Shown piece by piece: positions 34,486-49,000 of a DNA stretch of 64,000 nt. Source of the DNA: Dermatophagoides farinae (Eukaryota; Arthropoda; Arachnida; Sarcoptiformes; Pyroglyphidae); assembly GCF_024713945.1 (NCBI RefSeq), contig NC_134679.1, forward strand, positions 1,555,001-1,619,000, written 5' to 3'. Under the pieces are notes generated by a model. The model saw only the letters and a program-made list of their open reading frames with translations. It did not search any database and was not told where the DNA came from. Numbering within the stretch: position 1 is the first letter of the stretch; every line of letters starts with the position of its first letter. Position numbers and translations under genes: made by a program.

Positions 34486-37400
34486 AAATCCTAATCGATG
34501 TCGATGTCGATGTCGATGTTGATGATATTAGCATTGGCCATGAGGTTTATATTTAAAATATTACAACAATCTGATTGAATTTTCACCATCATCATCATCA
34601 TCATCATTATCTAAAATCAAAATAATAAACAAATGATAATGATGATGATTCCCATGGTATCATTTTGTGCTTGTTATCGTTGATTTTTTTTCTTCTTCTT
34701 TTATCCAATTTCACACACAAATAGTGATAATATTATTTTTTGTGTTGTTCCGATTTTTGTTGTTGTTGTCGTTGTTGATGGAGCTATGGCGAACCGCAAA
34801 TAAACCCACATTATAAATATATGATTTATGATTTATTTATCATTCGTTGATGATAATTTGTTGATCGGTTGGCTTCAAACGATTGAGGGACGACTTAAAA
34901 AAAAATGTCGAAAAAAAATTTTTTTCGAAAAAATAAAAATAAAATTTCGTTTTAATCTTTGCCACTAGATGGCTGGTAAGAAGTGTTGTGTGATTTTGAA
35001 TTTTTCTTTTTTTTTCAATATATATGGAATTAATCGATTTAAAAAAACTTTTCGTAATAAATAACAATTTCCTCTCGCTAGATGTGTTTTGGGAAATTTT
35101 TTTTCTGAAATAAAAAAAAATCATTTGATCATCCATCGTGGATCAATTGATATTATATTGTGTGTCTGTGTGTGTGTCGATGAATTGCCGTTTTGCATCA
35201 TAAAGTTTATCATCATACACACACACACACACACATTATATATCCGGCCGTAAATCTAATAAATTTTTTATACGTTTTTTTTTTACACACGTTGTAACAT
35301 CTTAAACTTTGAACACTAAACAGAGAATAAGAGAGAAAATTCCCTTGAAATTTTATTTTATGTCGATAATTTATAAATAATACATTAAATGATAATATAT
35401 AATAAGATAGATCTATTGAGATGCTTTCTCTCTTCACTATCAATTTTTCTAGTGAATAATTCACTTGCCGTTTGGAAATGTTTGAATTTTTCAACATCGA
35501 CAACCTACATTTCCCATTGGAAAACCCTTTTTCTTTTTATTTTCAATGAATATACGTATGCATTGGGCGTTGGATCTGTATTGGAATGTTAGTGAATATT
35601 CAAAAAAAAAACGTGAAAATGTGTATATATGAATAAAATAAAAACAGATCCAACACTTAATGGTTCATCTTCTTAGTGTGTTTACTACGGTGATAATGAT
35701 GATGATGATGATGGTGATAATAATAATGTCATGAACGTTAATAACGATTTCATTGCAATTTATTTCAATGAAAATAAATCTTTTTCTCCTTCTTTTTCTT
35801 CTTGAACAATATCACTATTTAATGGTTGCACTTTATTTTTTTTTATTTATTTTCATCATTTGAATCTGCAATATTTTTTCTTTTTTATTATTTGTTTCCA
35901 CATAACGAGAGGGTATCGTTCATTCATTCATTCATTTTTTTTGGGATTCATCATCGAAAACGTAATAGCATCGATCATTGTTGTTTGATCTGATCATCAG
36001 ATTTTTTTTTCAAATCTAAAAATTTCATTTCCATATATACCTCTGGTAATTTCTGGTCTTTTTTGTTTTGTTTGTTAATGGCTTTCTCCATATATATATA
36101 TATTCATGATCATCAGAATGATTTAATGATGATAATGATAATGGTTCAAGATTGAATGAAAATATTTTGAATATTTTCATAAATTTTTTTTCGTCTTCTT
36201 CTTCTTTCATAACAATTCATTCATTGTTGGTTTGATTTTCAATTTTTGTTGTTGTTGTTGTTGTTGTAAGTAATTAAATCTCAATAATATTGCTTTCGGG
36301 AAATTTCGTTAGGTTAATTGACTTTCACACAAGGTGAATTTATTGCTTTTCTCTGGTTGAAATTGAAAAAAAAAATTTTTTCGTTTTTTCGCTTCTCAAA
36401 CAATCATCATTAACATTTTAGACGATTTAAATATGATGACGATGATGATGATCTAAATTATATGGCTAAAAATGATTTAGAATAAAACAAGCCTGTCGAT
36501 GATAATTGAGAGAAAAAGAAAACGAATGGTGTGTGTGTGTATGTGTGTGTTAAACGATTCGATGCTTACGGGCATAAAACGATTCGCGCGCGCACAAGTT
36601 ACTACAGTGTGTTCCTCAAAACATAGAATCATCATCTTTATCATTTTTTTTTTTTTGTTTTTTGAAATTCACAACAACAACAACAAATGAATTATAATTG
36701 AGAATTTCTTCAAAATTACAATGATGATGATGATTACTTGGAAAAAAACGAGAGAAAAAGAATTTTTCTCGTAGAAAAACAATTGAACAAAATCAAATGT
36801 GCCAAATGTTTTTAAAAAAAAATTATATATCGATTTAGCTAGACAGCTTGACGACTGATGATGATGATGATGATGACTACAATTTCAGTTCAAAATACAC
36901 AGTTTACTTTTTGGTTCGTTGATTAGTTTTGCAATACAAACAGCAAAACAAAACAACAACAACAACAACAATAACCCATTGCCCAAAAGAAAAACAAAAA
37001 CGAAAAGCTACCGTTAAATTGATCTGAAATAAAATGGGTAAATAAATGAAATAATAACACACTCACACACACACACACACAACTAGAACAAGACAATAAA
37101 CAACAACAACAACAACAATAACAAAAAACTTGAACTTGGGAATTGAATTTAATCGTATAAATAAAACACAAACAAAGTGAAAATGAATCCAGTTTCGTCG
37201 TAATTTAAATGAATGAATGAATTTGAATAAAATAAATATGCGTACAGTGTGTGTGTGTGTGTGTCAACAACTGACAACTAGGTTTATATTCTTTTTGTAT
37301 TCCATATAATAAATATTTCAGTAACAACAACAACAACAATAACTGAATAGCCGACAGAGAAAAAAAAAGAATTTTTCTTCATTTCTAAAGAAGATTCTTT

Positions 37401-37597
37401 TCTTGTTTCAATATTCTCATTTCAATTGGTGCGTATATAATTCATTTAAAATACGAATGAATATTCTTCTTCTTCTGTTGCTGTTTATTCTGAACAAAAA
37501 CAAAGATCTGTCGTGGTAAGCACATTTTTTTTTTTTTTTATATACCGGAATTTTTCAATTTCAAATGAATAAGTCTAACAATAACAACAACAATGAT

Positions 37598-37611
37598 AAG
37601 GCACGTGCCTT
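37598..37611. promoter_or_regulatory. E-box-centred palindrome AAGGCACGTGCCTT
   Basis: A perfect 14-bp palindrome around CACGTG, flanked by GAT on the left and TATC on the right, so a GATA-type core lies on each side. bHLH factors bind CACGTG; use in this position is inference, and a 14-bp palindrome can arise by chance in 64 kb. Confidence 0.35.
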
Positions 37612-40556
37612 TATCTCTATTTTTTTTCCTTTATTTATTCTTCAGAATTTTTTTTTTCTCGGTCTAAAACAATCAATTTTGGTTGTTGTTGTTGTTGTTG
37701 TTTTTTGTTGTTGTTGAAAGAAATGAAAAAAGATGAATGAATCTGGAAAGAAAAAAGGATGTATATGTGGATGAATGAATGAATGATATTTTCAAGCAAT
37801 CCGATTTCAATCAGCCAAAAGAATTTTTTTTTCTGCTTCCCAAACAAATGATCATCACTTTGAAATGATCCATGATATATGAAATGAGAAATGCTGATTT
37901 ATACTGTTTTCGTTTCGCTCTCACTGCATTGTAAATTGAAATTCGTGTTGAATGGGCAATAATAAAAATAATAAATAAATATTCAAATCCATGATGCCGA
38001 AGACGGTAGGTTTGGTTTTTTTTCCTCACTCTGTGGGGCAAAAAAAAGGGGCTAAAGCAAAATAGAAAAAAAATAACCGATCAATTTTAAAAGAGGTCAA
38101 ACAATTTGAATCAATCAATCATCGGACTTGGCTCTGGTTGTCATTGGCTTTTTTTTTCTTTTCGAATATGCCATTTAATCCAATAATAATCAAAGCCATG
38201 TATTATATAATACGGCTGTCATCAAATATATATGGCCATTTGGTCATTGAGAAGCTCAAAAGAAAAAAATTTTTTTTTTTCGCCTTAATTTTAGCTAATT
38301 GTCAGCCATCAAATTATTTCGTTATCGTTTAATATTATTCATGGTTAAAATGTTACAAGAATTGAATACATTTTACATTGACACTGTATACGCGTATGTA
38401 TGTATATGTAGTGCATTGCGAATCAATCAAATTCAATTGATTCATTCAATTGTATTATTATCAAGTCCGGATCTTCAATACATCTTTGATCATAGATGCA
38501 TTCATCAAATTTTCAATTCTTTCAAAGCTTACAAAACATACACACACACACACACACACTGGCGATAGATATATGAAAATTGGATTGAATGGACTTTTGG
38601 AAAATTAAATTGCCACACATAGCTATAGCCGATCAGCCAAACGAGAAACCAAAACCAAAAAAAAAAAAAAAATAAAATAAAACACTAACAATGGACAACT
38701 CAAAGAGAGAGAGAGCGAGGAAGAGAATATTACGTCAGAACCAAAAACAAATTTTCTTTCTATTTATATCGGATGCAAAAAAAAAGCAAAAGGGGGAAAG
38801 CAAGAATGTGTGTGTGTGTGTGTGTGTGTGCGTTAAGACAAATTGCCCAAGCCAAAGCAAGATTGATCATTCTAATGTTTTGGACAACAACAGCAACCCA
38901 ATGAAAAGAATGAGAAATTCAATGAAAATGAAAATAGAAAAAAAAAATTTATTCGAGAATCGTGCACGAATCCTGTGGAAATAACTATCGAAAAAAAAAA
39001 TATTCGCGATATGTCAATTTTCTATTTCGATTCAATTTCAATTTCATTCATTCATTCATTCATTCATCTTTTTTCTTTCTCTTTATTTATCCCTCGTTCA
39101 ATTATAATCACTGATGATGATGATGAAATATTTTGTTTTTTTTTTCGTCGAAAAAAAAAATTCATCGTTTCCTGGATTGCACTTGTCCACGAATATATAC
39201 GTGAGATTTATTTATCTTGAAATTTCTATGAGAATCGATTCATCAAAATTTTTCTCTCTGATTACTCGTGTTGTTGTTGTTTTTTTTTCTTCTAAATTCA
39301 AATCGAATCGGGTGATTGTTGTAGAATTTTCTTTGTATTTTTTTTTCACTTGAAAAACCCGAATGAATTATTCATTTGAAAATACATTTTTCTATGGAAA
39401 AAAAAGAGAAAAAAAATCCATCAAATATGTGAATCTCTTTATAATCATCAATGAACAAATTACAAATTGTGTGAATAACATGGATCATCATCATCCATAC
39501 ATCAATCAAATAATGAAAATTTAAAAGAAAAAAATGAATGAAAACAAAAAAAACGATTCTTTTGCATAATTCAAAATTAGATTATAAATCTTTGAAGAAA
39601 AAAACAAGCGATGATGATGATTTTAAGGAATACTTATTCGAGAGTAAATGTCTCAAAATTTTCATCTCGTTGAATTTCATGAATCCGTGGTTCGATCTAT
39701 CCCATTGAATGACAATGTAAACACAGGGATTTTTTTCTGTTGTTGTTGAACAACGAATATGTCATTCTAACGGATTTTTTTTTTGGGGGGGACTGGAGAA
39801 TAAAAACAATTAATTAAAATTGATTGGACCAAATAGATGTATGTATACATCTGGGATGATTATGCATAACGATGCTGTGTGTGTGTGTTTTCATCATCGT
39901 TTGTCATTTTTTTTTCGTTTTTGTTGTTGTAGTGGCAGTTTGAAACAGGCCGATATAACAAAAAAAAATTTCCATTTATTTTACTTTAAATGTGACACAT
40001 TTTTTTCAATCTATATATATGAATATGAATATTAATCCGATCAAAATGAAAATTTTATTTTTTTTTTTATTATTCAAAAATTAAACACAACACATTGAAT
40101 ATGTAAAGTGGAAGAGAAAAAAAAATCCATTTGAATTTTTTTTGAGGGTTTCTGTAGAATGGAATGAGAGTAAAAAAAAATCAGAACAGACACTGTTCCA
40201 AAAACAGGCCCATTAGGCACAGGAGTACATGTATGGTGATGAAGAAAAAAAAAATTGACTTATGGTGTGAGAATATGAATATGGGCAAGCAAGATGAGAT
40301 GGATTGACAGATGATCTTAAATCATATATATATATTGTGGCCTTGGCAAAAAGAGATCGATTGGTTTTTTTTACTCCTGTATTTTTTTTTTTTTTTTTTT
40401 GTTATTTTAAAAAAATAAGCATCCGACGATATCAACAGAGATAATGATGATGATGATGATGGCAAGTGTCGTTGACAATTGCCACCATTATTTCTACTGT
40501 GTTATTCAAGATAAGCATTTTGATTTGAATTCGAATCTGAATTGTTTTGATTAAAA

Positions 40557-40593
<37 letters not shown>

Positions 40594-41062
40594 TGCTAAT
40601 CAAATAATGATTGAATGTTTATCATCATCATCATCACCATCATCACGATGCTGATTGTTGATCCTGTTCCAAACACACACACACATTCATTCACATAAAT
40701 TTCTGACCAAATTCATTTCATAAGAAATGAAAAAAAAAATGTAAACGATAAATAGGAAATGGCCATCCCCTAACACCAGGATCATCCACTGCCCTTGTTC
40801 TTCAGAAAAAAAAATCAAACCAAACCAAACCAGAAAAACGATCCAGAAGTAGTGAATGAAAAAAAAATTGAATTGAATTGAATTGAATTGAAATGAAATC
40901 GAGATATATATGAATGTGAATGTGAGCAAACGACATTTTATTTTATATATTTATTTTAACACAATAAATTACTTTTTTTTCTGTGTGTGTGTGTGCACAC
41001 ACTCGTTATTCTTGAACAAAAAATAATAATCAATCAAAGTCAAAAAATATACGGTATGCACA

Positions 41063-41064
<2 letters not shown>

Positions 41065-41102
<38 letters not shown>
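41065..41102. repeat. (AC)19 microsatellite
   Basis: 38 bp of uninterrupted AC, the longest CA tract noted in the window. Confidence 0.95.
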
Positions 41103-41105
<3 letters not shown>

Positions 41106-41972
41106 TAATAAAATAGAGTTTGATCCAGAAAAAAAAAGTTTGAATGATGACGATGATGATGATGGCCGATTCAAATGAATCGTTCGTTTTATTTTTTTTC
41201 GCGTGTTGCAAAAATTTTTTTTTCTTCGTATTTTGCCCATTAAATCCCTTTATTCTCTCTCTCTCTAAAAAAAAAGTTTTTAATTTCTTTTTGCATCATC
41301 ATCATCGTGTAAAATATGGTTGCCTTTTTTCAACCATCACCTTCCCCTGTAGTTGTGTGAATTACAATTCTTCATCTTTATCATCATTGTAATATCTACG
41401 ACCGATTACCACCATTATTACTACTACTACTACTACTACTACTACCAACCAGCAATTATTAACAGGGGCCAGTAACAGGACATGGAAAAAATGGACCAAA
41501 GGCGTTTATATCGAGAAATAAAAATACATATTACACATCAGAAGGGCCATATATACACATTTATTTATATTGTCATCCAATCACATGAAATGAAATTGAA
41601 CGAAGAAAAAGAAGAAGAAAAAAAATGAATGAATGAATGATGACAATAGAATCAAAAAAAAAAATGGTAATCAATCATTCAAACTATGGAGAGAGAGAGA
41701 CTGATAACGAAATGAAAATAGTTGGAAAAAAAATCGATACGACAATGATATGGTGAGCAAGTAAAAAAAATGAATATTTGAAATGAAATAACTAAAAAAA
41801 AGCCAAGTTGACAACAACAACAACACACACACCATGATCTTGATCGTTCAACGATTCATTGAATTGAATAATATTATTTTCAATGAATAGCGATAACAAC
41901 AACAACAACAACAATAATCATCTTGGAAATCGAAATTGATCGATCCAAACTTGAATCAATTTACAATTGTCA

Positions 41973-41976
<4 letters not shown>

Positions 41977-42008
<32 letters not shown>
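41977..42008. repeat. (CA)16 microsatellite running into (GA)n
   Basis: 32 bp of CA followed directly by GAGAGAGA, a compound dinucleotide tract. Confidence 0.95.
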
Positions 42009-42011
<3 letters not shown>

Positions 42012-42243
42012 AGAGAAAGATATGGACATTACATTACATAATGGCCAGGTGTTTTTCAGCTTAAAAAGTTTTTTTTTTCTTCTCTGTAATGGCAAAAAAA
42101 AAATAACTGAGAAATAACCAAACAAACATCCACAAATAATCAACTTAAACATTGAAAACATCAACAAATTTTCTCACCTTTATGACAATTTATTATTAAT
42201 GGTAAATTTCAGAAACGACGACGACAACTACAAGTCATCTACA

Positions 42244-42248
<5 letters not shown>

Positions 42249-42299
<51 letters not shown>
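42249..42299. repeat. (TC)n microsatellite, 51 bp
   Basis: Uninterrupted TC, i.e. GA on the minus strand, about 3 kb beyond the dachshund stop. Confidence 0.97.
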
Positions 42300-42301
<2 letters not shown>

Positions 42302-44249
42302 AATTTCCTGTTTTTGTTGTCATCGTCGTCGTCGCCGTTGTCGTTGTATTGGTCATATATAATCACAAAATCTAGGAAGAAAAACATATGCAGAACCAAA
42401 CGAATGAAGAATGGATGGTCGGAAAAAAAACATCATCAATCGTCATTAAGAGGATCGAATTTTTGACATTCGATTGAATTCAAAATGACACAAACACACA
42501 CACACGCACACACAATGGTTACAAAACAACAAATCAGCTTCGAGCAAAAAAAAGATTTTTATTTCAATGATTGGTTTGTGTTTTTTTCAATCGAATACAT
42601 GTTTCATTTTGGTCATCTCTCTCTCTCTCTCACTCTCACACACACAAATATTCAAATTTTATCATTCATCATCAATATAGATCAATAATGGTTGTGTGAA
42701 AATTGATTTTTTTTCTCTCTGTCTCTCTTTGGTTTACAGTCAGTGGTAGGTTGCATAATAATTATTATTATGGTGATTATGATAATAAATAATAAGAATA
42801 TGAATAGAATACATTTCATATAAGGATAAAATACAAGATTTGTGCGTGTGTGAGTGTGTGTGGTCATGTTTTTTGTTTCAATATTTGTGTATACGTGCAT
42901 TATGTAGTGATGATGATCATCATCGTGTCATCAAGGTGTTGTTGACAGGTAGATATATATGCGAAACAGGAAATACTGGTGCTGTGTGTTGTGTGAAAAG
43001 AGGAAGAATCATATAAACTATTCTATAGAAGATTATCACTATAAATGAATTTGTGGAGAATTGATTTTAAGTAGAAATTTTTTTTGTTTTGTTTTGTTTT
43101 GTTTATGTGCATGTGTCAGCTATTTTTCTTTCTTCAGGTTTTTTTTCCAGAATTTGTTATTATTATAAAACACGTGTTTGTGTGTTTGTGTGTGTGTGTG
43201 TGTGTATGGATAACAACAACAACAACAGAATATCAGCCAATAGAATGTGTGTGTGTGTGTGTAAGTGTGTGTTTCAAAATAAATAGCATCATCAGCATCA
43301 AATGGAATGATGCAAACAAACAAACAAAAAAAAGTTTTGTTTGTTCCAAGAACAACAACAACAACACCATCACCACCGTCATCATTAAAAAGGAATCGAA
43401 TGAAATGAAAGATGGAAAAAAAATTAAAAAAAACAAAACAAAAGATCAAAGCAAGAAAAAAAAATTTTCATTGGTGATGACAATACAAAAAAAAAGTGAT
43501 AATCCACAAATTTAATTAATTTTTATGACAACAACACATTGACATCAAAACACACACATACACACACACAGACACAGACACAGGCAAACATTGAATATAA
43601 TAATTTTGAAGCATTCATCATCACCATCATCATCATCAGCAGCAGCAGTACAGTTAAATTTCTATTTAATTAATTAATTAAGAATAGAATATAATAATAT
43701 GCATCATCATCATCATCATCATCCATTGATTGTTTGTCAGTTGATAATAATGAAAAGAAAAAGATTGAAACGATGATGACGACGCCCACCTTGACGTCCA
43801 AATAGCACAATTCTCTTTTTTGAATGAGACAAAAGAATTTTTTTTTCCATCGTTTCTCTTTGGTTTTTTGTTTTTTTTTTTTTTTTTTTTTTTTTTGGTT
43901 TCATTGTCGATCGATTGTTACATGTGTGTGTGTGTGAATATAATAATGTGACAGCAAAACAATAGAATCAATTGTAACAATTATTATTAAAAAAAAAACT
44001 TCATGACATTACCCAAACAGTGAATTCTGGCAATGACATCCAGCACATACATACACACACGGCATGAATTCTGTATCTGTTTTTGTTATTGTAGAAATTC
44101 TTGAATTTTCTAAAAGTTTTTCATTCCATTTTATTCATTCGCTTCATCATTTACCAGCTACTAATTGTTTCTATATACGAATAATTCCAGCCAAAAAAAA
44201 AAATTATTGCCAAATTAATTTCATTTCATCGGATTCTTGTCTTGTGTCC

Positions 44250-44253
<4 letters not shown>

Positions 44254-44313
<60 letters not shown>
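44254..44313. repeat. (CT)30 microsatellite, 60 bp
   Basis: Exactly 30 CT units, the longest dinucleotide tract seen, about 1 kb beyond the dachshund stop. Confidence 0.97.
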
Positions 44314-44316
<3 letters not shown>

Positions 44317-44976
44317 TCATATATTCGTTCATCGTTGTCACGCTGGTTATTCTATTTAGGCTGTCATCAAATGATGATGATGATGCTGACATTAGATATT
44401 GTCCGTTTTTTTTTTACTTCTTTTTTCTTCATTCCATATATCCATTTTCATTGTTGATGACAATGATGATAGAGATGATGATGATGTTTGTTTGTTTGTT
44501 TGTTATTGACATTCTACGTGTTTGCTGTTTTTATATTTTCTTTTTTTCGTAGTATGAATGACATGAATATGTGTGCATGTGTGTGAATGAGTTGAAAAAA
44601 AGGCCACACGACAACAAACAATGAAATTGATCATGATGATGATGCACAATCTGTTCCAATTTAATTATAATCGGGTTCGTTCATTCATTGATTTGGCTTG
44701 GTTATGTTGTTGTTGAAACAATAAAAAAAAATTTCAATGATGATGACGTGTGTGGGTGTGTGTGTGTGTGTGATGTGACAAGCTATTTTTTTTTTTTTTT
44801 TTGGTTGGAAAAAAAATTTTCTAAAAAAAAGAGTTTTCAATGTGTGTGTGTGTGTGTGCGTGTTTGTTTGTTTATTGTTTGATCGGGTTATGGATCAGAT
44901 GAATTCTGTTGTTGTTGTTGTTGTTGAGGCATCTAGAAAACTGAAAATTGCTTAAATAAACATTTTGTTATCACTA

Positions 44977-44982
44977 TTTATT
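44977..44982 (-). promoter_or_regulatory. Possible polyadenylation signal of dachshund
   Basis: Minus-strand AATAAA about 365 bp past the dachshund stop codon. Other copies exist nearby, so the choice is uncertain. Confidence 0.3.
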
Positions 44983-45346
44983 CATTTTTGTATGCCTGGA
45001 TAATTTGAATTTCAATTCAGTGATGATTTTCTTTCTATGACAAAAAATTTTTTTTTTTGTTTTTTTCGGTTTTTTTTCCAATGAAAAATCAAATAAATGG
45101 CTGAATTTTGGGCTTAATTTCGTTGGGCGTATATGTATACTGTGTGATATCATAATTCGTGGTGGTCTCATCAGGTGTGTGTGTGTGTGTGTTCCATCTT
45201 TAGCAAAAAAAAAAAAAAAAACAATGATGAAAGTCTCAAGTTTGAAAAGAAAAAAAGAAAGAAAAGAAAATTTAAATTACAAATTGATAAAATTCAAATT
45301 CATTTCCCGAAATAAAAATGACCAAAAACGGAAAACTAAATTTCAA

Positions 45347-45869
45347 TCAATCAGCTTCATCCGATGAAGATGACGAAGATGATGATGATGATGAAGTTGA
45401 TGGTGATGGTGATGGCGATGCTGATGATGATAATCGTGATGGTGATTGTTGTTGTTGTTGTTGCTGTTGCTGTCCAGTTGTTGTCGATGATGATGATTGT
45501 TGTGCCTGTTGTTGTATTGTTGATGGCGTCGGTGGTGTAGGCGGTAACGATGATGATGACAATGATGGTGGTGATAATGCTGTTGTTGTTGTTGTCGGTG
45601 ATTTGTTATTATTATTATTATTGCCATTGTTATTTGTATTTTGTTGTTGTTGTTGTTGTTGCTGTGATTGGCTATTTTGGTTGGTCATTGACCCATTATT
45701 ATCATTAGATAATGGTGAGGATGATGATGATGATGATGAGTTATTATTATTGTTAGCAACTATTGTATTATTATTGACTGTTTGTGGACTATATTGTTGT
45801 TGTTTGTTATTGTTACTATTATTGGCCATTGATAAATTATTGTTATTATGACTGCCCATTTGGGTTGTC

Positions 45870-45900
<31 letters not shown>

Positions 45901-46035
45901 CTGATGATGATGATGATGATGATAAGGTTGTCAATGTTGATTTTTTACTACCACCATGATGATGTTGATGTTGAAGCTCGTTCTCTAATTTACGTCGAAG
46001 TTTACGTTCTTTTTTAAATCGTTTCTGATATATTA
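45347..46035 (-). CDS. dac: dachshund last coding exon: coiled-coil end plus low-complexity tail
   Basis: Begins (V)IYQKRFKKERKLRRKLENEL, like QKRLKKEKKAKRKLQEAL of DACH. About 207 residues of Ser, Thr, Asn, Gln and Pro follow, ending SSSDEAD and TGA. The acceptor is ATCAATAG at 46036; a nearer AG at the CAG before AAACG would give an immediate stop. Confidence 0.88.
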
Positions 46036-49000
46036 CTATTGATGGAATGGTTTCATTTCAATAAAAAAAAAAACAAAACAAAAAACAAAATTACACCAAT
46101 TCTACAATCCATTGGTGTATGGTGATTGTATTGTTATTTACCTCGAATTTTTTGCTCTTCATTCAATTGTTTTTCCACATGTTCACGTAGTTCACGTTCA
46201 CGTTCCAATTGATTTGAATATTCATTACGTATTTCAGCTATACAGAAAAAAATTTCAAAAAAGGAATAAAAAAATCATCATTGGAATTTTAGAAATTCAA
46301 CATTCTTTATTCGTGGTGGTAAAATATAATTTTTTTCCTATTCATTTCATTTCATTTTATTTTGTTTTGTTTCCCATTTGAAAAAAAATTATATATTTAT
46401 GGAATCTGAACCAACCAAGAGAAAAATTCAGAAAGATTCAGAAATTATGTAAGACACGTACACACACACAAACACACACACACACACATAAACATCTGCC
46501 ATTATAATAATGATGATGATCATCATCATCTTCATTATTATTTTGTTTTGATCCCGTGTGGATTTTTTTTTTGTTTTGTTTTGTTTTGTTTTGTTTCGTA
46601 GCCTGGGTAACCCTTTCATCATTTCTCATTTTTTTTTATTTCACACATTTTTTTTGTTTTGTTTTTTGTTGTTGTTGTTGTTGTTGTTATTGCATCATTG
46701 AATCGCATATCATTCATTCATTAGAAAAATATTTAGTTGATGATGTAACTAAATAATAATATTTTGCATGCAATTTTTTTTTTACTTTCTTTCTTCAGGA
46801 TGAAAGAATTTGAAACTTTTTCCAGTGTGTTTGAATGTGTGTGTGTGCAATGCATTATAACGAAACTCAAATTCGTGGATGTGAATCGGATAAAAAAAAA
46901 AAAAAGAATGAATGAATGAACGTGTATAGTGAACGCATATGAGCGTAAAAAGTGATTTAATCCTTTTTTCTCATACGGGTATATGTTTTGTGTGTGTGTG
47001 TGTGTGGGCAGGGGACGTAAATTCCGTATGGAATGGAATCAAAAAGAATTTCGTGTGTACGTGTGTGGTATGAATCAGGAATCATATCTCAAAAAAAAGT
47101 CAATTGTTGTCAGTTATGAAAACAAAAAACAACAGTGAAAGAAAGTGGAAAAAAATGTATGATGTTCCTGGATCCGGATCGTTGTATGGTGGTGGTGGAT
47201 TTTTTTTTTTTTTTTTTTTGGTCAAACAAAAAAGTGAGGAAAAAAACAAAAGCTTTTTTTGCTGTTTGATGTGGTTTTATGTCTGATGAAATGTTACACG
47301 AATACGAATTGATTCCAGAAAAAAAGATCCTCAGGAATCCGGATCATTCATGTTGTGTGTGTGTGACTAAAAATTTAATTTATTTCTATTCTCTATTAAC
47401 TTTAACTTTTGTTGTTGTTATTGTGGGGGTACCCGTGTGTGTGTGTGCGGATATTTCTTTTCGTTTTTTTTTTCGTTACTATGAATTTGATGTTAATTTC
47501 CGTATGATGATGATGATGATGATAATCGACGATGGATATGATGATATTAATATATAATAATGGTTCAACCGTAGAATTTTCTGGTTTTTCAAATTTGATA
47601 TTGATATGATTCTCTTTTTTTTCATTTTTTTTTCATTCTCTTTTTTTCTGATTATAATTTCGAATTCATATTCCGGGAGAGTGGTGGGTTTTTATTACAA
47701 AAGAGTTTAATTATCTTTCTGGGTTTCATTTTCTCATTTTTTCTATTTTGGCTTAGTATGATGGATTGAGTTTCTTTTTTTTCATTTATTCATCCATTCT
47801 TTTTTTTTTTTTTTTTTGGTTTCTCATTCATCCGAAATGTGATTCCATTCAAAATGGCTATAGAATTCAAAGATGACGATGATAAAGATAAAAGAAAATC
47901 AAAAAAGATGTATGAAATGAATTAGCCAAGTAGTAGTAAACTCGTGTGGCCATAATCCATAATAAGTAATAATCATCATCATCATTATAATCGACTGTTT
48001 TTTTCTGATTCTCTCACATTTTCAAAATATTTAAATGAAAAAATTTTTTTTTTCTATTTGAAAAAAAAATTCTATGGTGGTCTTTCTGCAAGTGTGAATG
48101 TGTGTGTGTGTGTGCCGAAAAGATAATAAAATGCGAATAATTTATTCATTTATGATCAAGTTCATGGTTGGTTTTTTTTAATTGAAAACCATTATCATCA
48201 TTATGGAAACGAAATGACACTGTTTTTTTTTTGGATGGTATCGATGGGTCTCTGTCGATTGTTTTTTTTCTCTCTTTCATAATAAATTGATCTGATCTGA
48301 TTTTCAAATGGCAATTATTCAACGGATTTTTTTTTCATGTTTTATTGCCAAAAAAAAATATGAATGTGTGAGCCTTGGATATCTATCATAGTGTATGAAT
48401 GATAAAAAAACGCGTGTTTCGTATTAAAATAATATTTGTGTGTGTGTGTGTGTGTGAGTGATAAAAAAAATGGAGGATTTTTTAAATTCTAAATAAATAA
48501 AAAGACATATGTGCATCACACAATAACACTAACCTTTTTGTAACTGAAGTTGTGCTTGTTGTTGTCGTGCATTATGTGCTGCAATAGCTAATAAACCTTC
48601 AATATTTCGTAATAATGTCTCTAGACAATGTTCCGGTTGTTGATGCGATTGTTGTTGCAATGATTGATTCAACAATTGATGTACGGCCGTTTGTTGTTGT
48701 AATGACTGTCCAATAATCGATGATGTTGATGATGCTGCTTCGGCTGCTGCTGCTGCTGAGCTCGTTGTTGTGGTTGCCAATCCATTCGATATTGAGGATT
48801 CAATTGTTGAATTATTATTTTGATTACGATGATGATGATGATGATGGTGATGAGGATTATCAAATGGATAATTTCGTCCAGTTATACCATTGTTTCCAAT
48901 ACCTTGGCATTTATGGAAAAAAAAACAAAGGTTTATTTCAAGTTTTATTTTCCACCATTCTAATATTTTACTTACCATTATAGTTAAGATTATCACTACG

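Larger units (their letters stand above)
31286..45346. other. 14-kb stretch without recognised genes
   Basis: This lies between the RasGAP start codon and the dachshund stop codon, so it holds the RasGAP promoter and the dachshund 3' UTR and flank. It is AT-rich with dense (GAT)n, (CAA)n and the longest dinucleotide tracts of the window. Open frames are repeat-driven and match no known protein. A 14-bp E-box palindrome is at 37598-37611. Confidence 0.7.

Noticed and set aside
42249-44313. Possible tandem gene or CRISPR-like array suggested by regular repeats.
   Set aside because: The repeats are simple dinucleotide and trinucleotide tracts without unique spacers, in a eukaryotic context.
45318-45851. 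A 177-codon plus-strand open frame rich in Asp, Cys, Val and Leu.
   Set aside because: It is the antisense shadow of the dachshund last exon; triplet repeats keep the opposite strand open. No family resemblance.
46021-46026. Alternative acceptor ATCAG directly before AAACGATTT in the dachshund last exon.
   Set aside because: With the incoming phase it gives an immediate stop. The AATAG acceptor at 46036 keeps the frame and adds the expected IYQKRF.
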